Of a stretch of DNA of 64,000 bases, positions 13,323 to 24,374 are shown one piece after another. The position numbers and the translations under genes are program-made. The notes under the pieces are model-generated. The model was given only the letters and a program-made list of their open reading frames with translations. It was not told the DNA's origin and made no database searches. Positions within the stretch are counted from its first letter, which is position 1. Every line of letters begins with the position of its first letter. Source of the stretch: Patagioenas fasciata (Eukaryota > Chordata > Aves > Columbiformes > Columbidae); assembly GCF_037038585.1 (NCBI RefSeq), contig NC_092520.1, positions 16,871,001 through 16,935,000 of the forward strand, in the 5' to 3' direction.

Positions 13323-16300
13323 TAAGGTATTTTTTAAAGCTGATTAGGATTTTAAGTTATGGGTCATTTCTGAGCTGTTTTCTTCATTATTTCTTCATCT
13401 GTGTGACATTTATAACCCAACATCATGCTTGTTTCACTACTGAAGAAGAGAGAAGGTGAAATTTATTCCACACAAAGAACCAGTGTAAATTATTTCTACC
13501 TGTCATGAATAAACTGAGTATGATTTCCACAGCAATATATCTCAAAGTATGATCGGGGGAGGTGAATTAGGAATTTCTTGTGTTCTTGTTTACACAGAGT
13601 TTTGACATGGTTCACTTTCCACCTGCTCTGGTATGAAACAGGTGTTGAATAGTCATCTTACAACAGAAATAATGCATGTCCCCTATTTGCTTCTGCAAGT
13701 TGCTTTTCTGGGCACAGGTATAGAAAAGCATCCACAGATTAATTTGTTCTGTGTTCGGTAAAAGAGTGTTAATCATGATGAACTAATGTGATTTTAATGG
13801 GAATGTCAGAAGTACCCCTGTGCAAATTCTGTTTTAATGTAGCAATTAATTGTACTGTGATTTCATCAAATGAGATAGCTTGCAGTGCAGCATTGCAGCT
13901 GGTGCACTGAAATATTATGACCTGTGATGCAGACCTGTGCTGTTGACAGGATCTTCCTACATAAGCCTTGGAAAAAGAGTGGTGGCCAGGCAGCTGGGAG
14001 AGGGGATGTGCAGACCAAATTTGATTATTCACTCTTATTGCCTACATGGTAATTAATCCAACTGAAAGAACCAAAAGCAGGTGTGTAAAGTATGACTGAC
14101 CAATATTTATTATAGAGAAAGCTAGTTTATAAATCATTCAAGACAAGAATTCCTGTTTTCCACAAAGAAAAGGACCTCTGCCTCTGCTGACCAGCATGAC
14201 TTATTCCTTTGCTCTCACTTATCTCTACTTGGACACTTGCTTGTGGTATTTACAAAAGGCAGAGACAGAAGAATAGACCTTTCCATTTTACCAAAAAAGT
14301 AGAAATTCTCTCTTGTAATACTGATGAATCAACTGTCTCTCTTCTCAGAGAGCTGGGCCAATAACAAGGGTACCCCATGCTACCTGTATCGACATAGAAA
14401 AATATGTGTTTGGAGAGGTGTTAAGAGGCTGACATGCCCTTCTGCACACTGCTACTCACAAACCTTCACGAAAGTGGTTTTCTCACATGTCCCCAACACA
14501 GGCAACATCAGTCATAGTGCTGCATTGGCCTTCAAAGAGAAGGGAGAGAGGGCTAATACTGAACACAGGCAGTTGTCCTGACTTTGTGTAGATATGTCCT
14601 CTGTCAAGATGAAAGAGAAAAGCTGGTGTTCAAATCACTGGATACAAGCACAAGCAGCAGTCAGGCTCCCTCCTGGACATCTTCTGTCCTGCCAGCAGAA
14701 ATCTGGTTGTTCTTCTTGTGGGATAACGCCAGTTCTGCCAGGGTTGTGGCTGTTTTGTGAACTTAGGGCACATTCCAGGAAGGGGAGGGGAAAGAGAAGA
14801 GGAAGAGGAGAATCAAACACTAGGGCTTCAAACCCCCCAAAGTCTGAGGAGAAGGAAGAAAAAAGAAAAAGCTATCTCTTATATTATTAGTAATATTATA
14901 GAGTCCCAGCTACTATTATATTAGCTAGAATCTCCTACAAGGTGAAAGTTCGTGCTAGTATTTTGCTATTGTCTGGCAATGAAATAGCATGAGAATAAAT
15001 AACAATAATAAACTCATTGCTTCTCTGGGTGAATCAAAGCCTTCAATGAACTCAAGATGGGCAACACTGTAGATGCAATGATGCACAAATCTACTGGTAA
15101 TGAGGAGTCAAAGAGCAGTTCTAAGCTTGACCATCTGTAAGTTTCACTTTCATTCCATTGGTATTATGGGCTTTTTGGTGAAGATGTCTTCATCCCTAAG
15201 GTAGCCTTATCCAAGCACAGGGCCATAATGGTATGGCTGTATTTGAAGGATGAGCAGTGTGAGTCACTAGTATCTTTCCAGCATCTCTTTAATCAGTCTA
15301 ATACATTATTTCATCACTAATTTGACAAATGTTTATTTCTAGTTTCTGAAAAGGACAAGCTATTTTGGCTTTGGACATCCATAAGGCTTATCTTAAGGGC
15401 AGGCTACTTTCTCTCACTATGACCTGTCTCAGCCATGCTGAGCACTGTGGAGAGACAGAGCATGACAATCATGTCTTGTCTACTACTGATGACTTGCAGA
15501 GCCACTGAATTTTTTTTTCATATTCCACTCTTTCCTGAATGCAGGTTGTCATAGCTAAAGTATTAGATTCAGTAAGACAAACTGAAAGCAGAAATATATT
15601 CAGAAATATCCAGAAAAGACTTATTTGTTAAGAGCTGGGACTTTGAAGGAGGATATAACAAATTATTCTCCAAAAGCTTCACTGGTGTGTGCAGTATACA
15701 GAAAAGGCAACTGTTATTTGTGATCAACTTTAATAAGTCAGAATAACGGTTTAAAGGTAGGTTACAAACAGATAGGACTGGTGCTGGCTCATTGTAAAAA
15801 CATGGAGTGAAATTTGTTCGAAGTGAGGGAGTCATTTTAAATCTAAGACTTTTCTGGCAGAAAAACCAATTGGCATGATGCAGTTATAAATCCAAATAGG
15901 CCAGAATTTGCAAAAATTTTTAAACATCTAAAGATTGAAGCATTGGTAGAGCTTTCCACAACTCCTCTAACTGTGGAGAGAAACCTTATTCTGTTTAAGG
16001 TAAAGTTTGTCAAAGATAAAAAGAAGAAACTTATGGCTGAATGTAGTATCAAGAGACCAGGCTGAGTGATTCAGGACAGTCTTTTTTGGTTTATATTCTT
16101 ATAGGCATCATTTTAGCAAGTGCTTGTAGGGCAAGATTTGGCAGTCTACATGGAAAGATTATGAAAAATTGCTATTTTTCACCCAGTCTATCTTACTTCT
16201 TGTTTCTGCCCTTTCATTTCCACTTCTCATCCAAAGTGATATCTGTGATCAGGTCTTGTTGTTCCTGTTTTCAATCAGGATGAACACAGGCAATAAACAC

Positions 16301-16334
16301 ACCTGAGATAATCCCACAGCTGTTAGCAATTTGA

Positions 16335-16385
16335 TTTCTTTTTTTTTCTTTTCCTTTTTTTTTTTTTTTTTTTCTTTTTTCCTTC
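16335..16385. repeat. Poly-T rich tract
   Basis: About 50 bases of almost uninterrupted T with scattered C. It could be an A-tail on the minus strand, but no retrocopy is recognisable next to it. Confidence 0.85.
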
Positions 16386-17347
16386 AGGAAAGTGTTTACG
16401 GCTACTGAATTGGAATTAGAAATGCATTTGGAAGTCAAACAGTTTTCTGACTGATGTGCATTCCTGTTTCCTAGATGGAATTCTCTTCCCCTTGAGCAAT
16501 GAGAACTGCATGTAACTCATACAAAACTTGAGCCTTCACTTATGGCTCTTTCCTGCATAATGTTTTCAGAGCAAATTCACTCTGCAGCATAGATCTCGAT
16601 TACACATTTATTCCAATTGTTACATGCATTGTCAGGAGGATAATAAGGATAGTGGGGATGGGGAAGATTTATCTGGCTAGGAAAATCACATTGTGTTCAG
16701 ACTCCCTGTAGAGCTTTTATTGACTCTGCTGCCAGCAGAGATTAGTGCAATGCAAAACCATTAAATACGCAGCCCAGCACTTCCCACTATTTAAGTGGTT
16801 CAAATAATTAGCAGTTCTCAGCCTCTCCATTTACATCTTTTTTCCAGCTGGCAGACTCATTTTTAAAAATATATCTACACAGATTTGTGTGCACTTTAAC
16901 ACTTTTGAGTTCAAAGTCTTCTACTGCGCAGTTGATTACTTTGGATAAGCATCTTACCAGAGCAATGTTTTAGGAGATTATTAAAGGCACTAAGTTAGAA
17001 CCTCTTCACAAAATTACAGAAGACACATTTCATACGTAAATTAATGTATTCATTTATTTTCAGTCACAAAACTGCTGCATCTACAGTGGTTTACATTGTG
17101 TGGCAGCATGAATACAATAAATTACTTTCCACTTCTCCATCAATAGAATTTTTTCCACTGAAAACAAAGAGAAACTAGAGGTATTTAGTCCTGTTTTGAC
17201 TTCAGTACCTAAAAGTATAGAAAGGTCTCAGTTTTTGCTATGGGGTGTGAGGCAATGTACATCTTCAGATAGCCTGGTATGCAGCATAGGATAGAAAGCA
17301 GGTGAAGGAAAGATGGGGCTAAATCCCCACAGTGTATTACAGTAATC

Positions 17348-17385
17348 ATGTCAAACCCAAAGAGTTATGTCAAACCCAAAGCGTT
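17348..17385. repeat. 19-bp tandem duplication
   Basis: Two adjacent 19-base units (atgtcaaacccaaagagtt and the same with one change, a to c) follow each other directly. It is a small local duplication lying just upstream of the solo LTR. Confidence 0.9.
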
Positions 17386-17432
17386 ACGCTTCAAGACAAG
17401 GATGTAATGGAGTAAACTACTTCTGTTATGTT

Positions 17433-17949
17433 TGTTGTGGTTTAACCCCACTGGCAGCTAGAAACATGCAGCCACTCACTCACTCCCTCTCAAATGGGAC
17501 TGGAAGCGAATCAGAAAAGGAAAAACTTGTGGATTGAGATAAGAGTTTAACAGGACAGCAAAGGAAGGTAACATAATAATCATAACAAAATATACAAGAC
17601 ATGATGCATAATGCAATTGCTCACCACCTATGACACCAGTAGCCCATTCATTCCCAAGCAGCAGTGTTTACTCCCCAGCCAACTCCAGTTTATACACTGA
17701 GCATGATGTCAAATGGTAGGGAATACCCCTTTGCCCAGCTTGGGTCAGCTGTCCTGGCTTTGCTCTCTCCCAGCTTCTTGTGTACCTGCAGCCTTCTCCC
17801 TGAAAAGTCCTTGACTTGTTACAAACATCGCTTGGCAACAACCTAAACGTCAGTGTATTACCTACATTCTTCTGGTACTAAATCCAAAATGCAGCACTAT
17901 ACCAGCTACTAGGAAGAAAATTATATCTACTCCAGAAGAAACCAGGACA
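17433..17949 (-). mobile_element. Solo LTR of an avian endogenous retrovirus
   Basis: On the minus strand the element starts TGTCCTGGTTTCTTC at 17949 and ends GGGTTAAACCACAACA at 17433, giving TG...CA ends. Internal landmarks on the minus strand match an LTR family that I know to be abundant in Neoaves. These are 'ctagtagctggtatagtgct', 'aagtccttgac...', a TATA box (TATAAA, plus-strand complement at 17689-17694) and 'gagcaattgcatta'. It is about 517 bp long. The flanks atgtt (before) and gtgtt (after) agree at four of five bases, consistent with a decayed 5-bp target duplication. No primer-binding site, internal coding region or second LTR is present, so this is a solo LTR left by recombination. 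It contains no viral gene. Confidence 0.93.
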
Positions 17950-20424
17950 GTGTTCTTGGGTGTTTCGTTGTCCTGCGTATGAGTGGCCGTTTCTCTGCAT
18001 TTGTTTGTACAGTGCAAAATTAGTTTTTTCTTCAATTGTCTTCTTCTTGTCTGGCTAAATAATACTCTAGTTTCACAGCTGAACAGGATCATAAATTCAA
18101 AGATGTGGAAAAATGGTGGTGGAGAGGAGATACATAGTATGTTTAAACTGTCTACCTAAGAGCAAGTATTGCTTCAGACAGTGTGGTACCCTGAGAAAAA
18201 ATGAGAAATGGGACCCTAAATTTTTCTTAAAAAAGGAAATATAACTGGCCCACTTCCAAAACCCTATCCATCAGCCAATTCAACTTCTTTTCCTCCTTTG
18301 CATAAGCCCACTTTCCCCAAAAAGCATCAGTATTAGGAACAAAGAGAACAGCACATCCTTTGGCTGTACCCTGCGGAGATTTCAGATCTAGCACTAAATG
18401 CACTGGTGATTTATTATTAGCTTTGTCTTATGTATTACATCCTGTCAGACTCCTTTAGGCCTGATACTTCACTTTGGAGAATTCCCGCCGTGAGCTTGAG
18501 GGGACCGCTTTGCTCAATTTGTTTTGAAACTGCAGGTGACTCCAGGTCATAAAATGGCAGACATTAGCTGATACCTGTAAACACCACACAGCTGAAGTCT
18601 AACCCTGTAAAAGTTGCTGCCTTCAAATCCTCTGACCTTGGTATCATTGTATGCTCCCAGGTAAAAGCTCTTTACACTGGTAGATGTGGAAAATCAATCA
18701 TCTCAATTCCCTAAAGATCGGCATGCTGTCCTTAAAGGTCACTAAAAGTTAGTAGCTGCTTTTAACTGCTGGAGTTTTGAAGAGAAGTTCTAAAAAGCAA
18801 ACACTGCTTTGGTGACCGTATGCAGGTTCAAGTGTTTGTGTTCCTCTTTCAGGTCTGACGTTTAATTTTTGGTATCCATGTCTGAGGAGATCTCCTCTCT
18901 TTGTACACTGTTGTCTTTACATTTCCTAAGATTTTAATGTCTTTGGGAGTCATCCATAGAGTCATGTGTTTTGTGGGTTCTCATTCCAGAGTCCAGGCAA
19001 TGAAACTGAATGGGACTGATGTTCACATTATTTTGAACTTGGTCAAACCAAAGAGCTGAATTCAGTGGGAATATTTTCTTTTATTTAGTTGAGTCAAGTT
19101 TGAATCAGAATTCCAATAGTCTGGGAACAAAAGAGGATATATAAGCACAATTGGCAACTAGGTAGTGCATATGTGTATCATTGTATCTGCATTTGTGCTT
19201 CCTGCTGAGTATAATAAGCAGTGATTGAATTAAATCTTGATGTCTTTGCCGGTCTCCGAATGATTAATATTTTAGAAGAATAAAACAAACAAACAAAAAC
19301 ACAACAATCAAGGAAAGATAAAAAAATACAGGTGTTAAAACATGGAATTAATAATGAAAAATTTCAGCAGTTCCCATGTCTTACCTAAACAGCTATATTT
19401 TCTCAGTGTCTTTGGCAAATCTCAAATCCCCTTTCCCTCTGGCCTATGAGTATAATAACAGCTATTTGTCTAATTCATGAAGAAGCTGAGGCTTTCATCA
19501 TAAATATTTTCTCTATATCTTAACTGTTGCAGCTCCAATCTTTTTAGCTCTCAAAATTGCTCAAACATACTGTCAACATCGCATCTTGAAAACAAAAAGC
19601 TATGCTTGTCTTCTGTTTTTCTTTGGCTGTTATTTATCTTTCAACTTCAGTGAGTTGTACACCAGCAAACTGTAACCCTCACCAGATAATCCTGTATCTT
19701 TCTCTTCTTCCCAAAGTTGTAATATTACAATTACTAATTTGGATGACTGCTATTTATAATCACTGGTGTCAGTCTTCAATACACAGATTACAGGGTTAAA
19801 GGAAAATTGTGGTTAAAATGTAGTAGTGCTCTCCAGGATATTAATAAATCCTTTTCAGTCTGTGTTTGATGACAAATACTTGAAGGAAGTGTCCTAAGAC
19901 CCTGCAAGTGGTTTTAAATCAGATATTATGGGTTTATGTTTAATCAGGAGTAGCAAATTATTGTTAGCATTAAACGTTTGTCACAACTGGCACATTTAAG
20001 CAAAAAAGCTTGACTGAAATGTTATTCTAGCTATTCTGGCACTGTGCTTTCTCAGATCTACAATAAATTATTTGACTAACAGCGTGGGATGCAGTCTTCC
20101 ACATACAGATTTCAAGCTGCCTCCCCAGTAGGGTATGGGACTCTGTAAACCTTGTTTCACATTTGCAGGTACCAGCTGGGTGTCTTAGATACCTCATAGC
20201 ATCTGAGAAATGTGGCGATGTTCAGACAACTTACCATTGCCATTTGTTATTTGTCTTATGTGTCCTGAGGGAAGGAAGGTAGAAAAAGAAGGGAAGAAAC
20301 ACGACATACCATTTTTGTAACTGGTATAATTTTAAAAGTTTTGAAATTACGTAAGTAACTTCTGAAAATTAAGTCCTCAGTCCTTCATATTTTTCCTATG
20401 CATCAGGACTACATGGAAGTCTTA
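17950..20424. other. Intergenic DNA, no gene recognised
   Basis: AT-rich unique-looking sequence. Only short open frames without recognisable domains are seen. I detect no CR1 or LTR signature. Confidence 0.5.
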
Positions 20425-21405
20425 GAGTCTCTTCAATGGTTGGGAGGCAGTTCTGGAGTCCTCTTGTCCAATCTCTTGCTCAAAGTAGGAGTGCTGCTAA
20501 TACTAGATAATGGCTGCGCGACTTCACTGAGCTGAGGCTTGAAAGCCTCCAAGGATGGAGATTTCATGATCTGTCTGGGCAGTCTGTGGCAGGGCTGCAC
20601 TGTTATAATAGTGAAACAGGTTTTCCTCATGTCCAGGCAGAATGTCTAAAGCCAGGAACTATTGGTCTTTGTTACTCATCTCTTGTTACCAATAAGAGTT
20701 TTGCTCTGCTGCTTCTCTAAGTCCCCTCCAAGCACATACTCAGAACTATTAGATTTTGCCTCAGTCTTCTCTTCACCAGAATGAAAAAGCTCAACTTCCT
20801 CAGCCTTTCTCTATGGGCCATGAGCTCTAGGTCCCTCACCATCTTGGTAGTCCTCCACTGGACTCTCTCCAGTTTCTTAACATTTTTCTTGAACTGGGTG
20901 AACTGGACAGAGGATTCTTGGTGCTGCCTCATCAGAGGGAAATGTGGAGGTACATCACCTTCTATTTTGCTGCTGACAGCCACCCTAAAGTATCCCAGGA
21001 TGCAGTTTGCACTATTTGCAGTAAGAGCACATAGCTGGCTAATGTTCAATCTGATACTGCCTGTAACTCCCTGACCTTTCAGGCATGGCTGCTATTCAGC
21101 CAATCATTTCCCACCTTGTACTAGTGGACGAGGTTGGTCCACCCGTGAATGGAGATTTTCACTTTCCATTACTGAACTCTGTGTGATTTCTAGTGGTCCA
21201 GTCCTGAAAAGTGTCAGGGTTCTTCTGGACTGAGACTCTATAATGCACTGTCTTACAGAGTCCCTTCCTCTTTTTTTTCCACCTCCAATTTAGTGTCATT
21301 CACAGATATGCTAAGGTTTTACTTTTAGTCTGCATACAGATCAGCGATTAATACACTAAACAAGGCTGCCTTAGTTCTGACCTCTGGGTAAGGTGCCATG
21401 CTCAT
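20425..21405 (-). mobile_element. CR1 LINE, old and diverged, antisense
   Basis: From low to high coordinate it follows the order expected of a reversed CR1. First come the degraded 3' end (tggttgggaggcagttctgg) and the 'gggcagtctgtggcaggg' block. Next are the 'tcctcagcctttctctatgggccatgagc' region and 'ccactggactctctcc'. Last come the end of the reverse-transcriptase ORF (21049-20717 minus reads MNISQLCALTANSANCIL and LERVQWRTTKMVRDLE) and a region resembling the reverse-transcriptase interior (gacctctgggtaaggtgcc). Many stops and indels make this an older copy than the one at 59.3 kb. Confidence 0.9.
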
Positions 21406-22228
21406 AATCTTGCGGAGAATTCACTACTGTATAACGTTTACATTATTTCCCTTTACAATAGTTTGTTGTTTTTTCACATGTATCAGATTACATTGGCACA
21501 GAACATTTTAATCTCAATGGACCTCTTTAAAAAAATAAAGACAGTTCAGGTACAGCTTGGGAACATGTTTTCAACATATAACAAAGACAGCTCGGTCTAC
21601 TCAGTAACTTTGAAAGAACAGAGAAAATAATAATTTCAATATGTCTTAGGTACTAATTTTTTGTGATTAAATGTCATATTATTTATGAAATTTATGTCTT
21701 GTACAGTCTCCAGATAATGCACTAATCTCTGAAGTCAGATACTTGATATAAGTGTTTAAGGAAGAAGCCTTATTTTACTACTAAATACAGCAAAGGAAGA
21801 TACAAACAGAGAAAGACACCTCTGTCCACACATACCTTTCTTCAGTGGATAGTTCATCCCACCTCAGAGGCACCTTTGACTCTTACAGTGGGATTCCTCT
21901 CACCTGTTGTTGGATGTCTACAGTGCAGATACTGAGGACCCTATTAAAAGTGAAACAAGCATTTCTTGGGGCATAAATCTTCTGTATAAATGTAGAAATT
22001 CCCTTGGTTATATATGGGACATTCTTATAATTGATTTAATTGTGGATACTTGCATTATGGACATATACACCTGGTCAACTGAATCTCACGCTTTTTGACT
22101 GTAGAGGGATCCTGTGTTTTACACAAATTCCAAATTTCCATACCTGAACCTAATTTGAAGAAATATGTTCCTTCTTTGTGCTCTGTAATGGAATGCAGAA
22201 ATGGAAACTGTCCTTTACAGATTTCCTT
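21406..22228. other. Intergenic DNA, no gene recognised
   Basis: AT-rich sequence between the CR1 copy and the 22-bp minisatellite. No recognisable features. Confidence 0.5.
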
Positions 22229-22294
22229 GACCTCAGATCAAGTGAACTTTGACCTCAGATCAAGTGAACTTCAACCTCAGATCAAGTAAACTTC
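22229..22294. repeat. Three-copy 22-bp minisatellite
   Basis: There are three head-to-tail units of 22 bases, gacctcagatcaagtgaactt plus t or c. Units one and two differ only at the last base; unit three has two more changes. The junction of units one and two creates TGAACTTTGACCT (22243-22255), a nuclear-receptor DR1-like site. Confidence 0.95.
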
Positions 22295-22971
22295 ATCTGT
22301 TGCTGTCAAACTTCTCATCTTAATCTCTGCAGATATTTAGAAGATCCATCTTTGCTGTACTCATCTCTCTTCTTCATTTTGGTAATTTTAAGAATGAGAG
22401 TGTCTGCAAACATTAGAGCTATCCCTCCTCCCATACAGTCATGATGAGAGGACACCTCAGGAGATTATAAAAATGCAGCCTAGAAAAACATGCAGCACTG
22501 TTATCCAAATTACAAAATAACAAGTTGAAAATGCAGGTGACAAAAACAAAAATACTTTATAGAATCAGAGAGAAAAGGAATCAGGACAAACCTTCAGAGA
22601 GATGACAGAAGTCAATAAAATGCAGCAACCATATAGAAAATTAAATTAATTTATCTTCTACTCAGCTGTGCAAGACTGACTGAATCACAAAAAATAAGCT
22701 GTCATTAGTAGCTGTCATTTTAGTATTAGAACATATGCACATTATTTTAATTTCTTGTAATTCTACAGAACTGAATAGAGATCCTCCATCACTGATACTA
22801 TCAGTGATACTATTGATATTGCATCAAATACACCATAAGGGAAGAATAATGGGGTGTGTACAAAAATAATGTCACACAATACCATTAGTACCATTAACTA
22901 ACTACAGGCTCTTACTTTTTTTATCAGGGACTATGAGCAGAAGAGATATTTCTTATTAATTTGTATCTGTT
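22295..22971. other. Intergenic DNA with a short perfect inverted repeat
   Basis: AT-rich with no gene. At 22788-22808 there is a 10-bp perfect inverted repeat around a single base (atcactgata c tatcagtgat). Confidence 0.5.
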
Positions 22972-23068
22972 CACAGAATCACAGAATGTTAGGGATTGGA
23001 AGGGACCTCAAAAGATCACCTAGTCCAATCCCCCTGCCAGAGCAGGAACACCCAGATGAGGGTACCCC
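22972..23068 (-). mobile_element. CR1 LINE, short 3'-end fragment, antisense
   Basis: Begins with the reversed tail tcacagaatcacagaatg, then 'ggattggaagggacctcaaa' and 'tagtccaatccccctgcc'. Only about 100 bp of the CR1 3' UTR is present, a severely 5'-truncated insertion. Confidence 0.96.
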
Positions 23069-24049
23069 GAAAATTTCCTTCTGCTCAACATTGAACTTCT
23101 TTCACCATCCTCAGCATTAGAGGCCTTTTTGGTCTATGAAACCATGACTTTGTACTTCAGTGGTGAAACAGTCTCCTTCACAATGCAATGCCTGACACTA
23201 GCTAGAAATTACACTTTGTTTGAAATACAACAATCTTCTGCTGTTTCATATTCTGTTTATTACAGAGAATCCCTAGTCTGGGAATTAGACATTTGCCCAA
23301 TTGATCTCAATGGAATTCATGCAGTGAAAAAAAAAAAAAGTTTATGTAATATTGCATATGATAAATCTCCTTAATGAAATCATATTTTTATTAGCAATAA
23401 AACACACTTCTCCTTTATGTAGAAAAGTTCTGTAGGTTCTATGGAGGACTCTGTCATGGGTTGCACAGATCAAATTTCTTCTCTAGCAAGCTGTTCAAAG
23501 TCCTGCCTCAAAATCCAAAGTGGTAATATATACTTTGGGTAACTAATAACATGGTTACAATTTCTACCTTTTTTAAAGACTGTGTAAAACTCACAGCATA
23601 TTTCTTCTGACTGCAGAGCTTTAAGAATTGTTTGCTGACTGCAGCACAGCATTACTCAAAGAAAATCTGTTGAGAAATTGGCACTTTTTACAGCAGCAGG
23701 GATGGCAGGTAACATTTAATTACATATTTAAATGCCTACATGTTTAGCTATGAACGCTCAGTCAAGGAAAAAAACAATCACATTTTATTAATGACAGTAA
23801 TGCCTGGTCTGATTGTTGTTCATCATGGCAGGTGGTATTGCTTGGATTGCAAGCCTGTAATCAAAAGGTTCTTAAAGCCAGACCGATCATTTTCTGAACA
23901 CTTTATTCTACTTGCTGGATTTTTACAGTTGTTCAAGATTGTCTCACTGTGTGCCATTGCAATTCCATGCAATTGCAGAATTACATGCAGTTGCAGCTCT
24001 TTTCTTAGGCACTGGATTTTTTTTTTTTGATGCATGTGTCCATCTCCGA
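23069..24049. other. Intergenic DNA, no gene recognised
   Basis: AT-rich sequence with an A-run near 23327. Short open frames only. Confidence 0.5.
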
Positions 24050-24374
24050 CTTCCTTCCTTCCTTCCTTCCTTCCTTCCTTCCTTCCTTCCTTCCTTCCTT
24101 CCTTCCTTCCTTCCTTCCTTCCTTCCCTCCTTCCTTCCCTCCTTCCTTCCCTCCTTCCTTCCCTCCTTCCTTCCCTCCTTCCTTCCCTCCTTCCCTCCTT
24201 CCCTCCTTCCCTCCTTCCTTCCCTCCTTCCTTCCTTCCCTCCTTCCTTCCTTCCCTCCTTCCTTCCTTCCCTCCTTCCTTCCCTCCTGCCTCCCTGCCTT
24301 CCCTCCTGCCTCCCTGCCTTCCCTCCTGCCTCCCTGCCTTCCCTCCCTCTCTGCTTTCCCGCCTTCCTTTCCTT
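24050..24374. repeat. (CTTC)n polypyrimidine tract with a 20-bp minisatellite end
   Basis: Bases 24050-24287 are C or T only on the plus strand (238 nt). They run from pure ccttcctt to a mixed ccttccttccctcctt pattern. This is followed by three perfect copies of ccctcctgcctccctgcctt (24281-24340) and a degenerate end to 24374. All three forward frames stay open (Leu/Pro/Ser-rich), purely because of composition. Long mirror-like homopurine/homopyrimidine tracts of this kind can form triplex DNA. Confidence 0.98.

Larger units (their letters stand above)
13323..17432. other. Intergenic DNA, contains poly-T tract
   Basis: Unique-looking AT-rich DNA. A T-rich tract (with a few C) occupies about 16335-16385. 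The 13780-14060 block has several TAATTA-type motifs and may be a conserved element (see findings). Open frames here are short and unrecognised. A plus-strand frame of about 72 codons at 15840-16065 has no known domain. Confidence 0.5.

Noticed and set aside
15840..16065. Plus-strand frame of about 72 codons (HDAVINPNRPEFAKIF ... LVELSTTPLTVERN)
   Set aside because: It looked briefly like a transposase C-terminal tail, but no family signature is convincing and the length is unremarkable.
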